From assembly GCF_033473495.1 (NCBI RefSeq), contig NC_088943.1, positions 1,344,001 to 1,408,000 on the forward strand: DNA of 64,000 nt. Direction: 5' to 3'. The notes under the pieces were generated by a model. It did no database searches. It was not told the DNA's origin and saw only the letters and a list, made by a program, of their open reading frames with translations. This DNA is from Cercospora beticola. Taxonomy: Eukaryota > Ascomycota > Dothideomycetes > Mycosphaerellales > Mycosphaerellaceae. Shown piece after piece: positions 33,215 to 45,600 of this stretch. Position 1 is the first letter of the stretch. Every line of letters starts with the position of its first letter. Position numbers and translations under genes: made by a program.

Positions 33215-36200
33215 CTCGGTCGTAATTCGCTATTAAATCTATAGTATCGCGGAGGTCGTCGATATTATACTAAATATTATAGCTATAGTTATAGTCTTTC
33301 TATTTTACTAAGTACTATAGCCGGCTATAGGACGTCCTACGATCGAGAAGCCTCTCGATCTTAAAGGAGAACGCGTTATCGTCGTCGTAGTTAGCTATCT
33401 ATACTAGGCCTAGTTCTAGCGGATCGTAGTCGTAAGAGTTATTACCTTATAGGTACGGCTCTAACTAGGCTACCGAAACGACTAGATAGATCTTTATTAC
33501 TAGAGGGAGGACGAGTCTATATACGAGTCGTCCTATAGTACGATCTACTAGGAAAGAGCTAGCTTACTAGTAATAGTACTTATAGTTATACTATCCTAGA
33601 ATCTTATACTCTCTATATAAGCGAAGAAGGACTTACTATTCTAGTACGAATCGGATAGAGCAGTATACCGCGTCGTACCGGTCTTTTATCGCTACTACTA
33701 TCTATACTAGAGAGTCGGCGGCTTAGTCGCGTACCTCCTAGTAGATAGCGATATAGTCGGCCGTAGGCAATTTAGCTAAAGGTAGGAGCGCGTCTAAGTT
33801 ATTCTTAAAACCCTAAATAATTATATTCGAGATTTCGCCGGAAGAGGTATTATAGGAATTATTAAGCTCGGCTTAAATATATAGGAGAGCCTCGGTCTAA
33901 TTAGCTACTAGGAAGGACGTAATAAAATATCGTAATACGATTTCTATAGTCTAGTTCGTCCTCTTACTTTAACTATCTATCTAAGAGTAATAGGTAGTCG
34001 TAGCTAGGAACCTAGTACCTAGTTTTTAAAAGGCAGACTTTATAAAGTTAGATAGCTATCTCCGATTATAGTCGCTAATTATTACTACTAGTAGGGATCT
34101 CTCGTAGACGATATAGCTATATAGCTAGGCGGCACCGTATTCGGCTATAGACTAGTCTTCTTTTACCTTTATAAGGATAACTCTTTTCGAGAATTTATAG
34201 GTCTTAGTAAGGAAGCTATTAAAACCGTCTACTAGTAGAAGGCCGAAGACCTAGTTAGCCGTAACTATATAGTCTAGTATTACGACGGTATAGATAGGAT
34301 TTAGCTCTCCGTATAGCTAGTAGCGGTAAGTCTAGTTTAAGATATAGTCCGAGTAGTACTTAATATAAAGATAGAGTTCCTTAGCTAGCCTATAGATATA
34401 GAAGGAAGCAAAGACGTAGGCGTACGTATAGTAAAATTCGGAATAGTAGTAGTCGTTATAGGCTATTCTAAATACCTTCTTTATTAAGGAACTAGGAATA
34501 TAAAGGCGTTCGCGGCCGTTAGTATCGTCCTTAAAATATATTAGGCCGTCGCGTAAGAAGAACTATAACTCTAAGAGTACTACTTCTTATTCGCTATCGT
34601 TTTCGTCCTCGCCTTTAAGGTCCTAGATACGCTACTACTCTATAGCTTATAGTTGCTCTAGCCGCTATACCTAAGCTAGGTCGTTCTAGTATCTATAGAT
34701 TAAGTCGCGCTTAAACTCCTCTAATAACTCGACTAAGATAGAGCAAAACGCTATCGTCTCTATAAACGTATATATATAACTAGTATTCTTATCGATTATT
34801 ATAGTATAGAAATACTATACGTCCTTATACCTATATAGGTAAAGGTACGTAGAGTTATCGACTATATCGTAGGCTTAGTCGGGATCGTTATATATAAGAG
34901 GATCGAGAGTATCTATATTCGTATATCTCTAGTCGTCGATTAAGCGACTAAGTACGTCTAGAACGCTATATAGACGGCTAGGCTAGTAGATCGCAACTAT
35001 ACTATAGAACTATAATAAGTACTAGCTAGCTTATACGAGGCGAAAGTTTATATAGTCTAGAGACGTAGTACTAGTTATCGACTCGGATACTATAATTCCT
35101 AAAGCAGTAGTATAATCTATAAATATAAAGATAGGTTTCTACGAGGCCTATAAGACGTAGCGTAGTTTCCTTACGTTCTAGATAAAGCCGGCGACTTCTA
35201 GTTCTATTACTAGATATCGCGATTCTACGTCTAATAGAGCCTTGCTTAAGTATATAACTAGCTAGACTTTAGTAGCTAGGAAACGAACTACCTTACTACT
35301 ATTAGTAGAAATAGAGTCGCCTTCTACTATATACGTAACTATAGTAAAGCTATCGCGGCTAGAATTAAGATCGATATAGAGAGGATAATAGAGGTCGGTA
35401 TAGTAAAGGAAGGACGCCGTTCGGTAGATCTTAGCTAGAATATCGAAATAGCGACGCTACTAGTTAAGGTTTTTAGTATCGTCCTATACTCTAGTTCGCG
35501 CTACGAATCGCTTATAGAGATTACTACGATTAGGTCTCTATTATAGTAAGTACTTCTTCCTTTCTTCGAATAGAGCTATAATTTATAAAAAGTATAGGAT
35601 ATAGTGCCGTTACTAGCCCGTAATACTAATATAAAATTCTAACTCCTTAAGTATTTATAGAAATAAAAGGTCGAGGATAGTATAAACCTTTTCTTTATAG
35701 ATAGTATAACTAAGGCCGCTAACTCTCTAATCTAGAAGAGCCGTAGATAGGTACCTAAGAAAAGTTTTCTAGAGCGTAATACTAATATCGAAGGAATTAA
35801 GGAGGCCGAATAGGTAGTTAAAGTATATAAGATAGTCGTTAAACGTCTACGAGAAGATAATAATATTATCGATATATATATAGTAGAAGTCTCGAAACGG
35901 CTTAAGGATATAGTTAAGTTGCCGCTAGACGTATTAGACGCTACCGGCGTACTCTATAATTGCGACATTTATCTATTCTTATCCGCGGTAGCTATTAACT
36001 ATAAATTTATAGCGGTCGCCTTTAGCTACGGCCTATTAGTAGAAGAACGATACCGTATCGATTATAGTAATATATTCTATACTATAGAAAGCGTCTACGA
36101 TCTCGTCTTATCGTAGTAAGAGATAAGAGTCCTTAACTACTATCTTATTTAAACTATAGATATCGACTACGGCTCTACCTTTCTATACTAGTTTACTATC

Positions 36201-37500
36201 GAGTAGAACTATCTTCTAAATAATAAAGATAGGAAAACCGAAGGGAGTCGGCCTAGTTATAAACTCTATTTTGCTATATTCGTATAAAGCGTTAAAGGCT
36301 TTATTAACTACTTCGTAGTCGAGTCTAGAAAAAGGATAAATAGTCGTAGGTAAGCGGTAGGCCTTACTACTAGTAAGGAGTAGAATAGATAGGTAATCGG
36401 CCTTAGAGACTTTAACTATAGTACCTTTATTAACCTAGAGGCGTTTCTACTTCTTAACTAACGTCGCGTACGCCTTTTAGCGAGTCTCGTCTCCGTACGC
36501 TATATACCTATTCTCTAATTTATGCTCTATAGAGTTTAGCGGTATATCTAGAGAGACCGCTACCTTCGGTAGAGTAGACTTACGAGTTAAACGCGACTCG
36601 GCCTTAGAAAATCCGGAAGCTTAGCTAAATCTTCGATGCGGCTAGCTAGGATAGTTAGGAAAGCGCCCTCTAGTACTATTTTATAAACTACTCCGAGATA
36701 CGTTTATAGTAGGAGAATTACCTCTATAGTACTATAATTAGCGACTAAGACGTACTCCGTATAGCTATCTAAGACTACGTTTAAGATACGTAGGGAACGC
36801 TAGAGTCTAGTAAGATAGTTCGGCTTAGGAACGAAGTTAAAATTATAGTCGTTCGGTAGTAGGTCGCGTATAGTAATCGGGACCTAGGACTTAGAATACG
36901 GCGGTAATATAAAAGACTCTACTATCTCTAATACGGTATAGAATAGCGTCTTAGCCTTCCTCGTAACTAATAATAGGACCTTAGCGTTTTTATACTACTC
37001 TAAAGTAGTAACCTTATAGCTAATATCTATTACTATATCCTCCGTAGCGATAACGTCTATTCCTATAAGTATCTTAACTAGTAAGTTATAGACGACGTAG
37101 GTAGTATAGTAAACGCGAGCGAGAATATAGTCTCTCTTAACTAAGGCTAGAATCTATATATTAATAGTAGCGAATCGGTCGTATTCCTACGTACCTACGA
37201 TATCTCTAATCCGATATAGCCGAGGTAGCGGATAGAGTTATACGTCCGAGTAGTAGTTATATAAGAAGTCCTCGTCTACGAGAGTACTACCTACGCCGGT
37301 ATTAAGGACTACCTAGTAATTAGAGCCGTCCTAGCGTACTCTTAAAGCGAGCCGGAAGTACTAAAAGGATCGTATTAGGACGTTACCTATACTATACTAT
37401 ATAATAGTAGTCGATTCGATAATACGCTCTAGTAGACCGACCTTATTCTCCGAGGAAAACTAGGTCGCTATTAAATATACTAAGGTTTAGTACGTCCTTA
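33215..37500 (-). pseudogene. Element B pol relic: protease, RT, RNase H, integrase, chromodomain
   Basis: In minus-strand order: a probable protease region (~37,500-36,900); reverse transcriptase (~36,330-35,600) with KDSYLLPRYDEIV-like, VIDAVSFFYQ and a catalytic motif reading YIDN where the family has YIDD or YVDD; integrase (~34,420-33,650) with FSKRVILIK, ISDYNRR, YYS*IDS*SKRTN and LNNSYNTSSG; and a chromodomain (~33,375-33,215) reading FKIERLLDRRTSYSRLQYLVK. The FFYQW / VQRQ type of RT is a distinctive Ty3/gypsy group in fungi. TAG/TAA interrupt all frames. The 65-codon plus frame at 35,919-36,116 is antisense to the RT. Confidence 0.75.
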
Positions 37501-37839
37501 AGGCGGACGCTAATAGAAAGTATTACCTATATATCTAATAGTAGTATTCGCGAGAGAGGAAGACTAGTACGAAGGAACCTATCGCGGCTATAATATCCGT
37601 AGCGAAGAAATAGGAATCTACGTTCCTTAGTACTATACTATAGTCGTCCTTAAAGTTAATTATGCTTATAAATATACCTAGAACGTCTAGAGATACCGAA
37701 TAGCTATAGGATCGGTCTTCGGTATAGTAACTATTAACGGACGAAGAATAGCTATCTAGGTTCGCTATATATATACGGCCTCTACGGCTCTTACGACTAC
37801 GAGAGCGGCTACGAGAACGCGCTAGCTCGCGTCTAAGTT

Positions 37840-40167
37840 TAGTATACTCCCGGGAGAAATAGCCTAGCTTACTATAGTTATAGTAAGGATAGCTAGAACG
37901 TTCGTCGATAGGTTTTTATTTAATACGTAGTTCTTATTTAATACGGACGTTATTAGATCTGCCGCTATTTCTATAGAGGCGCAGAAGGCGATCTTATATA
38001 TAGTCGTTTTACTATAGAGTTAGGTTAGGATATAGTTAGTCTCTAGGAAGCTAAGTATCTATAGAGCGACGGCTATCGGATTAGTTCTATATAGAGTATC
38101 GTCTATAGGTACGATCGTACTCTCGCGCTAGTCCCTAATACTAACCGCGTCTATCTATATTAGCTCTATCGGTATTATACTTACCTAGGTAGCGGCTAGG
38201 GCAGCCGCGTTCTATTTGTTTCTAAGAAAATATTTAGTTCTTAATTTAGGTAACGAATACGTTAACTATAGTCTCCGATATCGGAGAGAGTATAAAGATA
38301 TAAAGATCGGAGTATAGGCGTATCTAGGCTATACTTAATTATGCTATATAGTCGGTTATACGGGCCTCTCTCGATAGGTAGACGACGTTTAGGACGAACT
38401 CTATAGGTAAGCGGTCTATACGAACGTCTTTCTACGTAAAGGCTTCTAAATCTAGGCGGGCTAAGGCCTTAGAGGCCGGTAATTAAAACTTATTCCGAAG
38501 GGCCGTCTCCTACCTATCGATTCTATAGCTACCTCGGATATTTCGATAGTCGTTCTCGTTTAGTTCTAAGTAGAACTAGGATATCGCTATACCTTATAGG
38601 TACTTAACTAGCTACTAATAGGTACTAGAGGAGCTATTAACGTACGTATAGTCCTTCGCGGCGTCTAGGAATAAGTAAACTAACCTATAAAAGGTCTTAC
38701 TACTTCGGTTTATAATATCTCCTTTAGGTAGCTCTATAGTCGTAGCGTCTAGATAGAAGTACCTAATCTCGTCGAGCTTAAATCGTCTATCTCGCGAACG
38801 GCTATAGCGGACTAGGGAACGGCTAGAGCGCTAGTTACTATTATAGTAAGGATCGTAGTTTCGAGAGCTATAAGAGATATAGGATCTATTATCGCTAGGA
38901 GAGGAGAATAGGTTATAGTAGCTATAGTAGTAGCGACTACGTCCGTCGTTATTCCTACTACGATCGTTACGTCTATAGCGGCGATTATATAATCCCCTAT
39001 TATCGTTACTATTATTAGAGAGAGAAGGATTACCGCGTCTATATCTTAGCTATATACTATCGTAGTAGCGCTTATAGTTATTATCGTTATAGCGAAGTAA
39101 GAGTAAACCGGCGCGTTCTAGACGTTAATTACGCGCTTCCTATTAACGTTCGTTATTAGTTAAGTCTACTACTATATAGGCGTCTTATCCTAAAACTTAC
39201 TATAGCGGCTATACTAGTCGCGGCTACGGCACCTACTATAGCTAGAGCTAGCGTTCTAGGTATATAAAGCGAGCCTCGAACTAGTTAAGCTAAGTCTAAG
39301 TCTAGGTCGCGTAGATCGCTATAGTATTCCTTATTTTAGCTAGGAAGTCGTTAAGGTTCGGGACTTATAGAATAGCTTAGGCAGAGTCGGTAGCTAGAGA
39401 ATTAGCTCGTCTAGTAGCTAGCGGCTCTAGTATACGACTACTAGCTAGCTACTATTATTCCGCAACTTCCGGTAGAGGAGCACGTCCTAGATATAGAGAG
39501 ACCGGGTCTCTATCTACTACCTACTTAGCTACTATTATAGTACGGGCGGCTAGAATAAGCAGTAGTATAGAATTGCGGCGTTAGTAACTATAACCTATAG
39601 CTCTCGTAAGTAGTAGATAGTCGTTCCTACGTCTACGACGCTATACGTTTCTATACGGTCCTACGTGCTCGCTATAGAGTCCGTTTCTACTAAAACTACT
39701 AAGTAGTCCCTACTAGTATTATTAGTATAGGTTATTACGAACTAGTTTACGAACTAGTTTACGAACTAGTTCTTACTAGTTCTCTATTTCCGCCGTTACT
39801 AGTATCGGACTCGGTAAAGGCGTTATATAGACGTAAACGACTAGTAATTTAATAGCCGCGAGGATAGAAATCTCGATAGATAGCTATAGTAGAGAGATCG
39901 GGAAGTACTCTAGAGTTCGTAGTTCTAAGCTAGAGAGCTCGGATTATAGCTACTACTCGAGCGAGTTAGCGGAAGGAGAGCGCTTAATAGACGTATTAGA
40001 TAGAGTTTCTTATAGCTATTCTTATAAAGTCTTAGGCTACTAAAATAGCGAGCTATATATATCTAGCTATAGAGGCTATAAACGCGAACGCGAACGTAAA
40101 CGTAGTAAGGATTTAGTATATATAGCGTAGTTAGCTCGGTTTACGCGTCTACGATTACGTACTATAC
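37840..40167 (-). pseudogene. Element B gag relic with zinc knuckle
   Basis: Minus-strand sequence upstream of pol. At ~37,905-37,840 the spacing of a CCHC knuckle is visible with Cys read as Tyr, followed by a region rich in Arg/Ser/Glu dipeptides (plus-strand GCTACGAGAACGCG-like repeats) on its C-terminal side. Further upstream the frame is degraded. A 12-bp tandem repeat (39,737-39,772) lies near the N-terminal end. The 5' LTR of B is not seen, because LTR A2 begins at 40,168. Confidence 0.55.
39737..39772. repeat. 12-bp tandem repeat, three units
   Basis: ACGAACTAGTTT occurs twice, followed by ACGAACTAGTTC. Twelve bp is four codons, so the repeat keeps frame in the gag relic. Confidence 0.9.
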
Positions 40168-40454
40168 TATAAGAGCTAGGAGTATATAGCTCGAGAGGCG
40201 TAGCTTATTAGGTATTAAGATATAACGGCTAGTACTACTTATACTTAGCGTAGGATAAAAGTACGTAGAACGTATATAAACTAAGAGAGTAAGAATTATT
40301 CTTAATATCTCTAGATAGAGAGTCTAGAAGCGCTTAATATATTACTATATTCTACTCGTATAATTATAATTCTTCTACCTTATTAAGAGTAGCGATCTAT
40401 TAAGGCCTATTATACTTATACGAAACGTATCTACCTAGTAAACTAATTACGACG
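40168..40454 (+). mobile_element. Element A2, 5' LTR (40,168-40,362) and leader
   Basis: The 195-bp LTR matches A1 but with more C-to-T/G-to-A change. The leader after it (AATTATAATTCTTCTACC) matches 23,813 onward and stops at 40,454, where element C is inserted. A2 resumes at 53,601. Confidence 0.9.
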
Positions 40455-40860
40455 TATTAGGTTTATTAGCGCTAGGCTAATAACCTAAGATCTTACTAAG
40501 TAGAAGCTTAAGCTCGATCGGAGTTTAAGCTTATCGGATAGTCTAGAGGAAGGTAATAAAGTAGGAAGAGTTACTTAATTCTAATTAGTAAGATAGAATA
40601 GTAAGTTATACGCGATAACTATCTAGAGAGGCGATACTTATTACTACTAAATATAAAGGAGAATCTCCTATTTCCTTAGGTCTATTATATATAATAGAGA
40701 CCTAGTCTATTACTCTATCGAGAAAGCGAGAGATCTATTCCTTTATATATAGAGAGGTCTCTCGAAGTTAGAGAGATCTCTTTTATCTTATAACTAAGTA
40801 TAGCTATACGTCTCTAGGAATAATTAGACGGGAAGTATCGTAATAGTTAGAACTATAATA
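40455..40860 (-). repeat. Element C 3' LTR
   Basis: 406 bp from TATTAGGTTTATTAGCG to GAACTATAATA on the plus strand, matching 53,190-53,595. Confidence 0.9.
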
Positions 40861-41534
40861 CTATCCTCTTCTTAGCTTAGCTCGTTTTAAGCTTTCGTAC
40901 TTATTAGCCTTAGGACTCTTTTATTATACTTAGTAGTAAAGATATCTCTTTCTTTCTTTTATAGTATTAATCCTTCCGACGCGCTATCTACGAAAAAACG
41001 CAAACGCTATACTATTCGAATCTACTAGTTCGGGGAATACGCTATAAAGCCTTATTCTCGTTATTAGGAGAATAACCTAGTATATCGGATTTATATTTTA
41101 TCGAGGAAGTATTCCTACTATTATACTAGTAACGCGAAGAGATACGATATATAGATAATAGATTCCGAGTAGAAGCGTTTAGAGAAGTAACGTAAGAAGT
41201 TACTATCGGAGTTAGACTAAGTAAAAGATACGCTTATAAAAGTATATACGAAAGAAATACGTCTATAGTAGTAGCTAGATACTTTAGATTAGAAGGTAGA
41301 GGCTAGTTATACTCTTAAAGAGCGAGAGCTCGAGAAGATAGAGGAAGAGAAGCGTACTATAGAGTAGGTAGGCGTTCTTCTCGCTCCTAGAGACTCGTCT
41401 AGCCTTACGCTTAGTCCTCTAACTTAGAGCGCTATAGATAGTTCTATAGACTCTATCTTTTAGAGTTTTCTCGATAGCGTTATAGTAGAGCCTATTAATA
41501 GAACTATATAAGGAGCGGCTAGTAATTCGTAAGG

Positions 41535-42457
41535 TTCGTTCTTAGTTCCTAGATATTATCCGATTCTAGATATTCTTTCTATTTAATAAGGTATTTCTAA
41601 TTCTTATAGTCTAGGATTTTTTCGATTTCGAACTCGTCTTCCTTTTTAGATTAGAAGTAGAATATTTCTTAGTATAGAGTTTCGGCGTTAGTAGGTTCTA
41701 ATAGTAATACGTAGAATACTAGATAGATCTTTATATCTTTTAGTAGTTTTAGTTAGTAATTAACTAGTCCTCTAACTTCGTCGATTAAAAATAGTCTAAC
41801 CTTAATATAATCTAATTTCTTAGTCTTTTTTCTCGTCTTTAAATTTTTAGTAAGAAGATAGATCTTATCTCTTTTCTTAAGCTAAGGTACTATTTTTCTT
41901 TTGTTTTATTTAGATTTAGCGATTGTTTTTTATAAGTCTTAGATACGATTTTCGAGTTACTTATAGATATTTTTTATATCTTATATCGCAACTATTACTC
42001 TCTTAGCTTAGAGATAACTATACGGGTCTCCGAATAAGTTCGGATTTCGTCTATAATTTACGAAGAATAGCGTAGCCTACGTAGTCTCTAACTTATAGTT
42101 ATTAAGTACTATTTATACTATAGGGAGTAGTATAACCTAGTTGTCTTATATATAATTAACGTAGTATCGGAGATATTACTCTAGTATTTAATTCGTTCTC
42201 TCTATCTAGCCGTCTATTTCTAGGTAATAGGCTATAGATAGCTTATACTTAATTCCGATTATTCCGACTAGTATTTTCTAGTAGTTTAATATAAATAACT
42301 TATCTCTATTAGTAATAAAAATTTTCGGGAATCTATAGTATCGTACTAGCCTATCTATTACGAGATATCCGAGTTGCTCTACTATATATTTTTCGTTTAT
42401 AGATATAAAGTATATATATTTAGTAAGTCTATCGACTATAACTATAATTATATCGAA
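41535..42457 (-). pseudogene. Element C pol relic, distal part: integrase end and chromodomain
   Basis: Minus-strand translation gives the integrase block IVIVDRLTKY, then FITNRDKLF and the E*TN stretch at ~42,440-41,950. A chromodomain follows at ~41,650-41,535 (DEFEIEKILDYKN*KYLIK*KEYLESDN). The frame is split from the rest of pol by D1 at 42,458. Confidence 0.75.
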
Positions 42458-42687
42458 TATCGAATTGTATTCTCGTAGGCACTCGTCGGATAGGTATAAC
42501 GTAGTAGAAGTAGAGATAATAAGTAGGAACTAACCGAGTTAATTATATTAGTTAGTTATAGGTTATATCTTACTCCTAAGATAGGCATTAGCTAGGTTAT
42601 ATAACCTAGTGTTATATAACCTATATTACCTAATCCTAATCCTTAAAGTATCTCTTAGAATATCTAACTAGACTATACTTTCTAATA
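42458..42687 (-). repeat. D1 3' LTR
   Basis: 230 bp, matching 48,359-48,588 and both D2 LTRs. On the element's own strand it starts TGTTAG (or TATTAG after RIP). Confidence 0.9.
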
Positions 42688-45600
42688 CTCCTACTTAGGC
42701 TAGATAGTCTTCTGCCTATATTCCTATATTTAAATCTATCCCTAAATTATAATAAGTTATTAGGTGCTATAGTTATATAGTTAGAGCTATATACCTAATC
42801 TATCTTAGTTTAACTCCTTAGCCTAGTATCGTAGGTACTATAGTAACGTTAATACTAGAGTATATACCTTTTGTTTCTCCTCTAGACTTTTCCCTTTTTA
42901 GACTATATATAAATTCCTAGATCCTAATTACTTATTATATATAGCAAGCTACTTCTCCTATAGTATAACTCCTAGGCTTAGTTTTATACTTACCGTAATA
43001 TCTCTAATATTATAGTACGTATCTTTTATTAATTATCCTAAGGTCTAGAGTTTAATCTATAGTTAGAGTATAAATCTTTTGCCTTTCCCTATATAAGCTA
43101 GAGTTGTCTTATAAACTCCTAAAACTATAGCCTATTCTTTGGTTTAGTTAGGCTATTAGCAACTATCTCTTTTATTAGAATATATTCTACTATAACCTTT
43201 CTCTACTACTAGAGATATCTAATATAGTTATATATAATATTAATATGTTTAGATCTCTTATAGGTATATATATCCTTAATAAGGGTTAAAGCTGCCTAAT
43301 TGTCTCCTATAATTTATACTAGCCTTAGTTCTCTTACTATATTAGAATATACTTTTATAGTTAGTTAGAATAGGCATTCTCCTACTAACTCTATATAGTC
43401 TATCTCCCTTAAGAGTACTACTAGGAACTAAGATTGCTTTATATATATATTTATAGCTATATACTTAGCTTCTATTATTAATATTATAATAGACTTTTGC
43501 TTCCTACTTATCTAAGAAACTAGAGCTCTATAAAGGAAGAAGATACTCCTAAGGATTAAGACTCTATCTGCTTTATCTATTATATAGTTAGAGTCTAAAT
43601 ATCCTATTAGGCTTCCTCTATTTCTTCTAAATATTAGTCCTAAGTCTTAGAATAACTTTAGGTACCTTGCTAGTTTCTTTAGAGCTTATATATGCCTTTT
43701 AGTTAGGTCTAAGATATATAAGCTTAACTTTCTAAGAGAGAAAGCAATGTCTAGTCTTATTATAACTATAGGCTATATCTAGGTACTAGTTTAGCTTTAG
43801 TACTCTATCTTGTTCCCTCTCTTATTATATAAGCCTATTAGTTTTAGGCTATTATAACTATATATTAGTAAGAGAGTTAGGTTAGCTATCTCTTTAGTTA
43901 TTCCTAGCTTTATAAGGTTCTCCTAGATAAAGTATTCTTAATTAAGCTTTAAAGTTCTAGCTTGTCTATCTCTTATTAACCTTATTCTAAGGATTTTCTC
44001 TAGTTCTCTAAGATCTTTAATCTTAAATACTTTGCCTAGCTATTCCTTAAACTAAAGTATATCTTCTAGCTTTAGTACTATAATTAGAATATTATCTATA
44101 TAGGTTAGGATTAGAATGTTCCTTTCCTAGTAGATAAGAAGGTATAGGTCTACTTCTAATTATATAAACCTAATCTGTTTTAACTTTAAGATATAGAGTT
44201 TGTTCTAGTCTCTTGCTGCTTGCTTTAGTCTATATAAGCTTCTTAGGATTTGTAGGACTATATTAGATAGAATCTTAACTCCTAGTAGTAGAATTATAAA
44301 GATTTCTTCTTAAAGTTTGCTCTTAGTAAATATATTGTTTATATCTACTTAGTAGAGTTCTAGATCCTTCTTATAAACTATAGCTATAAATACTCTTAAG
44401 GTATTATACCTAACTATTAGTATAAAAGTCTCTTAGAAATTAACTCTAAACTTCTAAAAGAAACTTCTTATAACTAGTCTTACTTTAAACTTCTTAATAG
44501 CTCTACTAATTAATTTCTTTATATTAAATACCTACTTAGATATAATAAGGTTTACTCCTTTAGATAGAATAACTTTTATCTAAGTATTATTACTTCTTAA
44601 TATAGTTAGTTTCTTTTAGACTATATCCTTCTATATATATCTCTATTTAGAATTCTAAATTATCTCTTTATAGGACTTTAGAATAGGTACCTCTTATCTC
44701 TATATAGAGACTTAAGGAGTGAATACTATAAATATAGACTCCTAAACCTCTAATAGAGCTTCCTAAATCTACTCCTATTCTTAGCTTTAGACTTAGCTTA
44801 AAAATACTTTATAATACTTAGTACTAGGCTCCTCCTTCTATTTATATTCTTTCTATTTCTTCTAAAGTACTTATTTTATTACTATACTATAAGCTTTTAG
44901 TTCTAGGCCTAGTCCTTTATCTAAGATAGATCTCCTTCTCTTTTAGCTATAGGTTTAGTCTTAGTTCCTCTCCTAATTTCTATTTTCTTATAGGTCCTAC
45001 TATATAATAGTTAATCCTTTTGCTTTTAAATATAGTCTCCTACTAGTACTAGGACTAGCTTGTCTATTAATTTCCTAGCTTAACTTAGGTAGTTTAGTAG
45101 TTCTACTTTTCTCCTACTAGGGTTATAGTTCTCTAGAGTTTTCTTCTTCTAGATCCTCTATCCTCTAGTACTCCTCCTTATCCTTTAGTAGAGGTAGTAA
45201 CTATATAAAGAGTATTTAGTTAGGACCTATAGGTTTAGTTGCTATAGCTATAGCTATAGTAGCTATAGAAGGTATAACTACTATTAGCTTCTTTAGAGGT
45301 CTACTAACTAGGTTTCTAATAGGTATACTACTTGCTTAATTAAGCTTAGGAACATTTAGCTCTATATTTCCTCCTTTCTTATACTTAAACTAAGTAGCAG
45401 TATTATAGGCTTTAATAGCCCTTATATTAGGCTCCTAGAAGAGCTATATTTTAGTAGTATTAGGAATATACCTAATAAATATAGTATCTTTGCCTCTATT
45501 TATTAGTTTGTCTAATCTTATCTCTACTAGCTAGGACTTAGGATCTATATAGACTACTGCTTTATAACTCTAAACTCTAAAGTATAATACTAAGAGTTAA

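Noticed and set aside
35919..36116. A 65-codon plus-strand open frame in the repeat block
   Set aside because: It is exactly antisense to the element B reverse transcriptase, whose minus-strand motifs are recognisable.
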